NCBI GenBank assembly: GCA_020444765.1
Contig: JAGRHW010000091.1
Coordinates: 1-11,110, forward strand
Direction of reading: 5' to 3'
Source: Gammaproteobacteria bacterium
GTDB lineage: Bacteria > Pseudomonadota > Gammaproteobacteria > Granulosicoccales > Granulosicoccaceae
DNA: 11,110 bases
Shown here: in pieces, positions 1-5,725 of the stretch
How the letters are laid out: each line of letters starts with the position of its first letter
Numbering within the stretch: position 1 is the stretch's first letter
Made by a program: the position numbers and the translations under genes
Notes under the pieces: generated by a model
What the model was told of the DNA's origin: nothing
The model's database searches: none
What the model saw: the letters and a program-made list of their open reading frames with translations, nothing else

Positions 1-47
1 CCCAGACCTGGACTCTGTCCGGTGAAAATCTGCAGCAGCTTGCTCAT
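1..47 (-). CDS. Possible 5' end of a left-edge gene, product unknown
   Basis: On the minus strand an ATG at 47-45 opens a frame that reads MSKLLQIFTGQSPGL and stays open to the window edge. Only about 15 residues are visible, so no family can be named. There is no spaced AGGAGG-type site. The nearest purine run, GGGG, lies in the 3' arm of a strong hairpin at 53-75, about six bases before the ATG. The frame is the same as that of the 96-residue gene upstream, after that gene's stop. It may be a real gene co-transcribed with it, or a chance short frame; the sequence to the left of the window would decide. Confidence 0.4.
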   Translation of the reverse strand, partial: MSKLLQIFTGQSPGL

Positions 48-52
48 GTAAA

Positions 53-75
53 CCCCGCCCGCGAACAGGGCGGGG
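53..75 (-). terminator. GC-rich hairpin, weak terminator or structured leader
   Basis: CCCCGCCC (53-60) and GGGCGGGG (68-75) form a perfect 8-bp stem with a 7-base loop. On the minus strand it follows the stop of the 96-residue gene (90-92) by about 15 bases and is followed by only three T residues, so it is a poor classical terminator. It also lies immediately before the ATG at 47 and could mask that gene's ribosome binding region. The stem is seen directly; its role is inferred. Confidence 0.5.
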
Positions 76-89
76 CTTGAGATAACCTC

Positions 90-380
90 TCAGGTAATGC
101 TGAAGGTCGGTATTTTCTTGGCGCAGGCGACCCGCGGTGAAAAGGACGACAGGCTGTAAAAGCCCGGGTTGACGACGATCTGCGAATTGAAATCCGATAT
201 GACGTTGATGGCGAATTTCTCTGCCCAGTGCGGCAGCACGCCGAATTGCATGTAACGCGCGAAGAGCAGGTTCAGATCTTCTTCAGGGGCATAGGCGCCA
301 TGCCAGTTGAAATAGGCTTGCTCAAGTACCTGGTATTCTCCGGTTTGTAAAATTTCCGCTGCTTTTACAAAGTGTTCCAT
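90..380 (-). CDS. Small conserved-looking hypothetical protein, 96 aa
   Basis: I do not recognise this protein. It starts MEHFVKAAEILQTGEYQVLE and has an ATG at 380-378 preceded by AAGGGG about nine bases upstream, a usable ribosome binding site. There is no signal peptide, membrane helix or obvious catalytic motif. The first half is mixed acidic and aromatic and predicted helical by eye (EDLNLLFARYMQFG, HWAEKFAINVI). The second half is rich in Ser, Phe and Val and contains one Cys (residue 86). The composition looks like a small soluble globular protein rather than random translation. A hairpin follows the stop. It may be co-transcribed with the left-edge frame. Function unknown. Confidence 0.6.
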   Translation of the reverse strand: MEHFVKAAEILQTGEYQVLEQAYFNWHGAYAPEEDLNLLFARYMQFGVLPHWAEKFAINVISDFNSQIVVNPGFYSLSSFSPRVACAKKIPTFSIT

Positions 381-680
381 ATCAGAAGTCCCCTTGTTTG
401 AGTGTTTCTTCTTTACTTTATCCGAGCTGTCAAGAGCATCGGAAAAGCGGGATACGCAAGAAGTATGTCAATTCTATCGGCGTCGATTCCCGCTGATGTA
501 GAGTCTTACTGTTTTAGAGCATGTAACACAGGAAATAATTCACACTATTCTTGCCACAGCTTAGCACTTCATAACGTGATATGGTTCTCGAAAACGCAAG
601 CCGATTTGATTCAGTACAGGTTCAGACCGCCCCGGTAAGCTGTCTCTCACAGTCACAAACAGACTAGTGAGGAGAGTTCC
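381..680. other. Intergenic region between divergent genes
   Basis: This 300-base stretch separates the minus-strand 96-residue gene from the plus-strand gene at 681, so it should hold both promoters. A GTG-started frame at 402-638 has no ribosome binding site and no family resemblance, so I do not call it. I see no convincing -35/-10 pair on either strand. The only clear signal is the AGGAGAG ribosome binding site at its right end, which belongs to the next gene. Confidence 0.6.
673..678 (+). promoter_or_regulatory. Strong ribosome binding site for the CXXCH protein
   Basis: The stretch GTGAGGAGAGTTCC lies directly before the ATG at 681. The AGGAGAG core is close to the consensus and well spaced, which fixes the start and suggests strong translation. 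Confidence 0.7.
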
Positions 681-1040
681 ATGCAATATCGACTGAAATC
701 CATAAGCCTTATCGTTACCTTGTTGTTACTCGGTTCGACCGCCGTTCAGGCCGATACCCAGGGCAAAAGGTCTGGCGAATACGACAAAAATCATCGACAG
801 GTACAGCAATGGCGAGGCGATGATAATAAGCGCCACTTTCGACGTCCGCAGCCGGACAGGCCGAATCATCAGGCCCATCGCCATGATCATCGGCCCGTCA
901 ACAAGGGGCACCGCTCATCGCGCTGGCCGGTCCGTCATCTCCGACCCCATCGGTATATGAGACCGATACCGGTTCGTCATTATGGTTCGCGCGATTGCCT
1001 CAGCTGTCACAGGGAGCATGAACTATATTATCGAAGATGA
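681..1040 (+). CDS. Exported His/Arg-rich small protein with one CXXCH motif
   Basis: The 119-residue product begins with a good Sec signal peptide: Lys/Arg near the start, the hydrophobic core LIVTLLLLGSTAV, and probable cleavage after VQA (residue 24). The mature chain of about 95 residues is extremely basic, with 12 His (38, 52, 63, 66, 68, 70, 77, 86, 90, 100, 110, 113), many Arg and Pro, and little hydrophobic core, so it is probably disordered. Near the C terminus is DCLSCHREHE, with Cys106, Cys109 and His110 in a CXXCH arrangement. CXXCH is the covalent c-type heme site, but with one motif and no cytochrome fold it could equally bind a metal. The ATG follows AGGAGAG by five bases. A terminator lies 45 bases after the stop, so it is probably a single-gene transcript. 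No family recognised; a periplasmic metal- or heme-binding role is inference. Confidence 0.75.
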   Translation: MQYRLKSISLIVTLLLLGSTAVQADTQGKRSGEYDKNHRQVQQWRGDDNKRHFRRPQPDRPNHQAHRHDHRPVNKGHRSSRWPVRHLRPHRYMRPIPVRHYGSRDCLSCHREHELYYRR

Positions 1041-1085
1041 AACCAACTTCGTGAACACATGTAAATTATGCGCAGCGTACAAACG

Positions 1086-1136
1086 CTGGGGCGGCCGACC
1101 TGGTGATTTCCAGGTCGCGCGCCCCCAGATTGTTTG
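1086..1136 (+). terminator. Rho-independent terminator after the CXXCH gene
   Basis: A two-part stem: CTGGGG (1086-1091) pairs with CCCCAG (1123-1128), and inside it GACCTGG (1097-1103) pairs with CCAGGTC (1110-1116) around a six-base TGATTT loop. ATTGTTTG follows at 1129-1136. The T tract is interrupted, but the stem is strong. It overlaps the more upstream possible start of the next gene (1134), which argues for the later start at 1170. Confidence 0.7.
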
Positions 1137-1169
1137 ATACGCAGAGACGTTTATTGCGAGCAGGAAATC

Positions 1170-1775
1170 ATGTTTTTCAAATCACTGATTCGATCAAGAC
1201 ACAAATGGCCCCGTGCCGGTTTACTGATACTGGCGAGCGGTTTTTTGACGGCTTGCAGTACGGTACCGCGGGAAATTGACGACGCCCCCGAGAAGAGTCC
1301 GTCAATCGCGGCAGTTCAGGATAATCCGATGGCTTTCGCGGGTGACCGGGTGCGCTGGGGCGGCAGTATCGTCGAAACTGTCAACAAGGACGGCGAGACC
1401 CAGATTCAACTGGTCTCCCGGCCGCTGCAAAGCAATGCGCGTCCGGTGCAAAGTGATCGTACCGATGGGCGTTTTATCGCCAAGATCAGCGGTTTCCTGG
1501 ACCCGGAGATTTACGCAACCGACCGTGTGCTGACCGTGGTCGGTATCATCGACGGCCTGGAGCTGAAAAAAATCGGTGATCTCGAATACCTGTTTCCGGT
1601 TGTCAAGGTCGAATCACATTACCTGTGGCAGGAAATCAAGGAGCCGGATTATCCGTACTATTATTACGATCCGTGGTATCCCTGGCCGTATCCGTACTAC
1701 CGGCCTTATTATCGCGGTTATTACTCCCCGTTCTGGGACGATTATCCGCCGCACAGGCCTTATCACAGGTATTGA
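1170..1775 (+). CDS. Slp-family outer-membrane lipoprotein with Tyr/Pro-rich tail
   Basis: This is a lipoprotein of the Slp (starvation-inducible outer-membrane lipoprotein) family. The N terminus has Arg/Lys followed by LLILASGFLTAC, a lipobox with Cys29 as the lipidated residue; residue 30 is Ser, consistent with outer-membrane sorting. The Slp core follows: VRWGGSIVE (61-69), SRPLQ (83-87), GRFIAKISGFLDP (100-112), VVGIIDGLE (123-131) and FPVVKVESHYLW (142-153). I choose ATG 1170 because AGGAA precedes it and the lipobox then sits at a normal distance; an ATG at 1134 would add 12 residues and lies in the terminator. Residues 161-201 are an unusual tail with 16 Tyr and 10 Pro in 41 residues, absent from the paralogue that follows. 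The next gene starts three bases after the stop, so the two are translationally linked. Molecular role is unknown beyond envelope association. Confidence 0.85.
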   Translation: MFFKSLIRSRHKWPRAGLLILASGFLTACSTVPREIDDAPEKSPSIAAVQDNPMAFAGDRVRWGGSIVETVNKDGETQIQLVSRPLQSNARPVQSDRTDGRFIAKISGFLDPEIYATDRVLTVVGIIDGLELKKIGDLEYLFPVVKVESHYLWQEIKEPDYPYYYYDPWYPWPYPYYRPYYRGYYSPFWDDYPPHRPYHRY

Positions 1776-1778
1776 TGC

Positions 1779-2270
1779 ATGAAACGTTTAGGGTTGTTGT
1801 TTTCGGGGCTGGCATTGCTCTCGGCATGCGCAGCCAATCCGCCGGTGCTGGATACTGATAATGCAAATATGGACCTGACGCCGCTGGAGGCGGGCAAAGA
1901 CATTGCCGCGGCGGGGCAGTCGCCTCTGGTCTGGGGCGGGGTGGTCGTCAGTGCGACCAACCTGGAAAAACAAACCCAGCTTGAAATCCTTTCCTATCCA
2001 CTGAACCGGTATTTACGACCGGATACCAATCGCACACCGACCGGGCGGTTTCTGATCCGTCATGAAGGTTATCTGGAAACCATCGATTACGCGCCGGGTC
2101 GCAAAGTGACGGCGGTCGGCAGCGTAAAAAATCTGCAAAACCAGAAGGTCGGTGAAGCCAGTTACGATTTTCCGGTTATGCAGGACCAGCAGCTGCATCT
2201 GTGGACCGAACAGGATGAAATAGCCCAGCCGCGTTTCAATTTCGGCTTCGGTGTGGTGCTGACCAATTAG
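1779..2270 (+). CDS. Second Slp-family outer-membrane lipoprotein
   Basis: A 163-residue paralogue of the preceding gene. The signal ends in LALLSAC with Cys17 as the lipidated residue and Ala18 next. Shared Slp-family landmarks are VWGGVVV (51-57), SYPLN (72-76), GRFLIRHEGYLE (89-100), VTAVGSVKNL (110-119), YDFPV (129-133) and HLW (140-142). It lacks the Tyr/Pro tail and ends soon after the core. The ATG lies three bases after the upstream stop with CAGG nearby, which suggests coupled translation. A clear terminator follows, so the pair forms a two-gene operon. Sequence divergence between the two is large, which points to an old duplication rather than a recent one. The function is probably envelope maintenance or stress, inferred from the family only. 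Confidence 0.85.
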   Translation: MKRLGLLFSGLALLSACAANPPVLDTDNANMDLTPLEAGKDIAAAGQSPLVWGGVVVSATNLEKQTQLEILSYPLNRYLRPDTNRTPTGRFLIRHEGYLETIDYAPGRKVTAVGSVKNLQNQKVGEASYDFPVMQDQQLHLWTEQDEIAQPRFNFGFGVVLTN

Positions 2271-2350
2271 TTGGATAGAGCGGGGAGCCGGCCCGGACTT
2301 TCAGGCGCCGTCCGCGGCCTTGCCGGATTCGACCGATAAGGGAGCGTTTG

Positions 2351-2376
2351 AACCGGCCTCAATTCGCCGGTTTTTT
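2351..2376 (+). terminator. Rho-independent terminator of the slp pair
   Basis: AACCGGC (2351-2357) pairs with GCCGGTT (2366-2372) around an eight-base loop and runs into a T tract to 2376. This is a classical intrinsic terminator about 80 bases after the second lipoprotein stop. The bases between (2280-2340) are GC rich and can form further imperfect stems. Confidence 0.85.
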
Positions 2377-2468
2377 CATTGCTTTCTATAGGTTTGCAAG
2401 CGTGTCGTAAGTCTTCGGTTTTCTTTGCAAGCCATGATTACCGGGAGTACACTGATCGCGAAAGTCGG

Positions 2469-2496
2469 TTGACAGCTGTCCCGCGGTACGGATTTT
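2469..2496 (+). promoter_or_regulatory. Possible promoter of the serine protease gene
   Basis: A perfect TTGACA -35 box at 2469-2474 is followed after 16 bases by GATTTT (2491-2496), a poor -10. The -35 overlaps a 10-bp palindrome, GACAGCTGTC (2471-2480), which could be a regulator site. The -35 and palindrome are seen directly; promoter function is a guess because of the weak -10. Confidence 0.3.
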
Positions 2497-2565
2497 CGTG
2501 GTATGCAAGTTGCTGACGATTTTTTCTCCTAAACTTCTTCTGGAACAACAGCGACGCGCGACGGG

Positions 2566-3201
2566 ATGGCATCGATAAACTATTTCCACTGGCTTTTGAT
2601 GATCGCGGCTCTTGCAGGCCCGTGGTCAGTCTTTGCCATGGAATGCGAATGGCCGGACAGAAATGCTCTGGCTTCTGTTTTGCCGGTCGCCACCGATGAC
2701 GGCAGTTATGCCAGCGGCGTCGTGATCGCGCCGAATCGCGTTCTGACAGCTGCTCATGCGGTTGGCGATGCGGAACATGCTTTTGTGCGCATCGATCATG
2801 ATTTCATCCCCGCCGAGGTCATTTCGGTCGATATCGACAAGGACCTTGCGGTAATGATCGTCGATACCGGCGATATTAATCCCATTCGTCTTGCGCCGCG
2901 CGAACCCTACGTCAATGAACCGGTTTGGGCGATCGGCTTTCCGCATGCGCTGTCCAGAAAAACCTCGGCCGGCAATTTCCAGGACAAGCTGGATGGCGCG
3001 CTGCATACCAGCGCCTCGATCGATGCCGGCGAATCGGGCGGCGGCCTGATCAGCTGTTACCGGGGTGATTTTGTCCTGGCCGGCATGTTACGCGGCTACG
3101 GCGCCTACCTGCAGGGCGACAGCTATGTGCGTATCGAAAATCACTCCGTCTCGGTGGCGGCCAGTGATATCCAGCAGTTCATCCCCTGGTCGGCGCAATA
3201 A
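2566..3201 (+). CDS. Exported trypsin-like serine protease
   Basis: A 211-residue secreted protease of the chymotrypsin fold. A signal peptide covers about residues 1-24 (WLLMIAALAGPWSVFA). The catalytic triad is visible: His64 in VLTAAHAVG, Asp93 in DIDKDLAVM and Ser157 in DAGESGGGL. The mature part is a single protease domain with no PDZ domain, so it is not a full DegP/HtrA. It has two Cys (27 and 164) that could form a disulfide. The start at 2566 has only a weak ribosome site but is the one that yields the signal peptide. A terminator precedes it, so it probably has its own promoter. Its likely place is the periplasm or outside the cell; substrate unknown. The closest bacterial type is the trypsin-like peptidase family (S1). 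Confidence 0.85.
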   Translation: MASINYFHWLLMIAALAGPWSVFAMECEWPDRNALASVLPVATDDGSYASGVVIAPNRVLTAAHAVGDAEHAFVRIDHDFIPAEVISVDIDKDLAVMIVDTGDINPIRLAPREPYVNEPVWAIGFPHALSRKTSAGNFQDKLDGALHTSASIDAGESGGGLISCYRGDFVLAGMLRGYGAYLQGDSYVRIENHSVSVAASDIQQFIPWSAQ

Positions 3202-3246
3202 GCGTTTTTATATCCTTCGCGGCTGTCAGGCGTTTCCATCAAAGCG

Positions 3247-3280
3247 AATCCGCCGGCATGACCATCACCACTGGCGATTT
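3247..3280 (+). terminator. Possible weak terminator after the protease gene
   Basis: AATC-CGCCGG (3247-3256) can pair with CTGGCGATT (3271-3279), with one bulged base and one G-T pair, around a 14-base loop. It is followed by TTT only. It is weak, but it is the best candidate between the protease and the serine dehydratase genes. Confidence 0.3.
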
Positions 3281-3380
3281 CTGACATACTCTTCACCTCC
3301 GGATCGATCCTCCCGGGTCGATAGTCGACACTGCATGTCGGTTCTGATGATGTGGAACAGGCCATGCAATGTTACACAGA

Positions 3381-3406
3381 GCGCTCGAACGGGCTCCCGG
3401 GAGCGC
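3381..3406 (+). other. Hairpin in the leader of the serine dehydratase gene
   Basis: GCGCTC (3381-3386) pairs with GAGCGC (3401-3406), and the loop holds a further CGGG/CCCG pairing. It sits about 27 bases before the ATG at 3433 and does not cover the AGAGG ribosome site. The structure is seen; any regulatory role is unproven. I see no clear promoter in 3202-3432. Confidence 0.3.
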
Positions 3407-3432
3407 ATGTTGTGAGGTGATCAGAGGTAGCT

Positions 3433-4833
3433 ATGTCAATCAGCATTCTTGATCTGTTTAAAATCGGCATAGGTCCGTCCAGCTCGCATACGGTCGGGCC
3501 GATGAAGGCCGCCCGACTGTTCGCCATGCGCCTGTATGAACAGAACAAACTGGAAGCGACCACGGGTATCCGTGTCGAGTTGTTCGGTTCGCTGGGTGCG
3601 ACCGGCAAAGGGCATGGCAGCGACAAGGCCGTTATGCTGGGCCTGGAAGGCGAGGAGCCCGAGACGATCGATACCGATGAGATCGAAGGCCGGCTGCAGG
3701 CGATCCGCTCAGCCGGCGCGCTGAACCTGTTGGGGCTGAAGCGCATCCGCTTCGACGAATCGCAGGATTTGCTGATGCACAAACGCAAATCCCTGCCTTT
3801 GCATCCCAATGCGATGAAATTCTCCGCTATCGGTACCGACGGCAAGCTTGCGTATACGCGGATTTATTATTCGGTTGGCGGCGGTTTTGTGCTGGACGAA
3901 AGCGAGGCCACCAGGCCGAAAATCGTCGGCTCCGAGATCAAGCTGACATACCCTTTTGACAGCGGCGATCAATTGTTGGCCCTGTGCGCCGAACATGGCC
4001 TGCGGATCGACGAAATCATGCTGGCGAACGAACTGGCCTGGCGGCCGGAACGGGAAACCCGCGAAGCCTTGCTGGCTATTTGGCGGGTGATGCAGGCGTG
4101 TGTCAAAAAAGGTTGTCATGAGTCCGGTATCCTGCCGGGCGGCATGAAGGTGCGGCGGCGTGCCGCGGCGCTTTACCAGGACCTGATTCAAAGCAGCGAA
4201 GCGTCGTTGTGCGACCCTTTGTCGGCGATGGACTGGGTCGATCTTTATGCCCTGGCGGTCAATGAGGAAAACGCCGCGGGCGGGCGTATCGTAACGGCGC
4301 CGACCAATGGCGCGGCAGGCATCATTCCGGCGGTGTTGCATTACTATGCGCGATTCAGCCGCCATGCCGACGACGAAGGCGTTATCCGTTTTTTGCTGAC
4401 GGCCGGGGCGATCGGCGTGCTGTACAAGAAAAACGCTTCGATTTCCGGCGCCGAGGTCGGTTGTCAGGGCGAAGTTGGTTCGGCCTGCTCAATGGCGGCC
4501 GGCGGGCTGGCGGCAGTCATGGGCGGCTCGCCGGATCAAGTCGAAAATGCCGCGGAAATCGGCATGGAACACAACCTCGGGCTGACCTGCGACCCGGTCG
4601 GCGGTCTGGTGCAGGTTCCCTGTATCGAGCGCAATGCAATGGCCGCGGTCAAGGCGATCAACGCCGCGCGCATCGCGCTGAAAGGCGACGGCAAGCACTT
4701 CGTGTCGCTGGACCGGGTGATCAAGACCATGCGCGACACCGGCGCCGATATGAAGACCAAATACAAGGAAACCGCGCGTGGCGGGCTTGCGGTCAACGTG
4801 ATCGAGGTGCCGGTTAACTTTCCGGAATGCTAG
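3433..4833 (+). CDS. sdaA: L-serine dehydratase, single-chain [4Fe-4S] type
   Basis: This enzyme deaminates L-serine to pyruvate and ammonia in the cytoplasm, using an oxygen-sensitive [4Fe-4S] cluster instead of PLP. The 466-residue chain has the fused form: an N-terminal beta-type domain ([20 protein letters not shown] at residues 4-23) and a C-terminal alpha-type domain with the cluster. Candidate cluster cysteines are Cys344 ([10 protein letters not shown]), Cys386 (TCDPVGG) and Cys397 (VPCIERNAM), in the same spacing as the three cluster cysteines known in the Legionella pneumophila enzyme. The chain ends in Cys466, matching the family's C-terminal cysteine that reaches into the active site and caps the fourth iron. 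AGAGG lies about six bases before the ATG. It stands alone between the protease and the convergent folE2. The symbol could equally be sdaB; the two cannot be separated from sequence. Confidence 0.95.
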   Translation: MSISILDLFKIGIGPSSSHTVGPMKAARLFAMRLYEQNKLEATTGIRVELFGSLGATGKGHGSDKAVMLGLEGEEPETIDTDEIEGRLQAIRSAGALNLLGLKRIRFDESQDLLMHKRKSLPLHPNAMKFSAIGTDGKLAYTRIYYSVGGGFVLDESEATRPKIVGSEIKLTYPFDSGDQLLALCAEHGLRIDEIMLANELAWRPERETREALLAIWRVMQACVKKGCHESGILPGGMKVRRRAAALYQDLIQSSEASLCDPLSAMDWVDLYALAVNEENAAGGRIVTAPTNGAAGIIPAVLHYYARFSRHADDEGVIRFLLTAGAIGVLYKKNASISGAEVGCQGEVGSACSMAAGGLAAVMGGSPDQVENAAEIGMEHNLGLTCDPVGGLVQVPCIERNAMAAVKAINAARIALKGDGKHFVSLDRVIKTMRDTGADMKTKYKETARGGLAVNVIEVPVNFPEC

Positions 4834-4834
4834 A

Positions 4835-4881
4835 GGCTGTCGTCAGACACAACAGCGGCAAGCAAACGCCTGACGACAGTC
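4835..4881. terminator. Inverted repeat between convergent sdaA and folE2
   Basis: GGCTGTCGTCAG (4835-4846) pairs with CTGACGACAGTC (4870-4881) over 12 bp with one G-T pair, around a 23-base loop. It begins one base after the sdaA stop and ends one base before the folE2 stop. Neither side has a T tract, so it is not a textbook intrinsic terminator, but its position suggests it ends or protects both transcripts. Confidence 0.55.
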
Positions 4882-5694
4882 TCAATTATCCTTGTCACGG
4901 CTGACCATGGCGTAAGCCGAGTGGTTATGAATGGACTCAAAATTTTCCACTTCGAGTATATAGCTTCTGATGCTGTCCTGATCGTCGAGCCGCTTGGTGA
5001 TGTCGCGAATCAGATCCTCGACAAACTTCGGATTGTCGTAGGCCCGTTCGGTGACGAATTTTTCGTCGGTGCGCTTCAGTTGGCTGTACAGTTCAGAAGA
5101 GGCTTCCTTTTCGGCGATTTCGATCAAGTCTTCCCAGAACAGCTCTTTACCAGCGCCGAGCCGCGCATCGATAGTGATTTCCGAGCGCTGATTGTGCGCG
5201 CCGTAGTCCGAAATTTCCTTGGAGCAGGGGCACAGCGTGGTGACCGGCACGACGACCCGGACGTGGGTGTCGGGTTCGCGGCCACGGACGATATCGGAGC
5301 GCAGGGTGACCTGGTAGTCCACCATGCCGGTTTTGCCGCTGACCGGAGCGGTTTTGTTGATAAAGTAAGAGAAGGACATTTCGATGGTCCCTTCGCTACT
5401 GTCCAGGCGGCGGTTCATTTCCCGAAACAATTCGACGAAATTGGCCACGCTGTGGGCATCGTGATCGTGCTCGTTGAGCAGTTGCGCAAAGCGGGACATA
5501 TGCGTGCCCTTGCGGTCTTCGGGCAGAAATACCGTCATGGAAAAGGTGGCGACGGTATGCTGCTTTTGGCCGCTGCGGTCGACCACGGTCACCGGGTGGC
5601 GGATGCGCCTTATGCCGACACGGTCGATCGCGACATGGCGGTGGTCGACGTAGGATTGCACGTCGGGAATAGTGTTCTTATCAATCTCGGACAT
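4882..5694 (-). CDS. folE2: GTP cyclohydrolase type IB (FolE2)
   Basis: FolE2 converts GTP to 7,8-dihydroneopterin triphosphate, the first step of folate-type pterin synthesis and also used for queuosine. It replaces or backs up the zinc enzyme FolE and accepts other divalent metals. At 270 residues it is full length. The signature is TTLCPCSKEISDYGAHNQR, with Cys155, Cys157 and His167; Cys155 and His167 match in spacing the metal-binding Cys147 and His159 of the Neisseria enzyme. The C terminus carries NFESIHNHSAYAM, with further conserved His. The ATG at 5694 has no strong ribosome site, but it yields a typical N terminus (MSEIDKNTIPDVQ). It lies 31 bases after the dxs stop, so it is probably the last gene of the xseB-ispA-dxs operon. 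In several bacteria folE2 is induced by zinc shortage; no Zur-like site is visible in the short gap. Confidence 0.95.
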   Translation of the reverse strand: MSEIDKNTIPDVQSYVDHRHVAIDRVGIRRIRHPVTVVDRSGQKQHTVATFSMTVFLPEDRKGTHMSRFAQLLNEHDHDAHSVANFVELFREMNRRLDSSEGTIEMSFSYFINKTAPVSGKTGMVDYQVTLRSDIVRGREPDTHVRVVVPVTTLCPCSKEISDYGAHNQRSEITIDARLGAGKELFWEDLIEIAEKEASSELYSQLKRTDEKFVTERAYDNPKFVEDLIRDITKRLDDQDSIRSYILEVENFESIHNHSAYAMVSRDKDN

Positions 5695-5725
5695 CTGGAA
5701 TCGCGGAAGAGTAGGAAGTTGACCG

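Noticed and set aside
402..638. Plus-strand GTG-started frame of 78 codons
   Set aside because: No ribosome site, odd composition, and it lies in a divergent promoter region; probably chance.
1134..1169. Upstream start for the first Slp lipoprotein
   Set aside because: It would begin within the terminator of the previous gene and place extra charged residues before the signal; the ATG at 1170 has a ribosome site.
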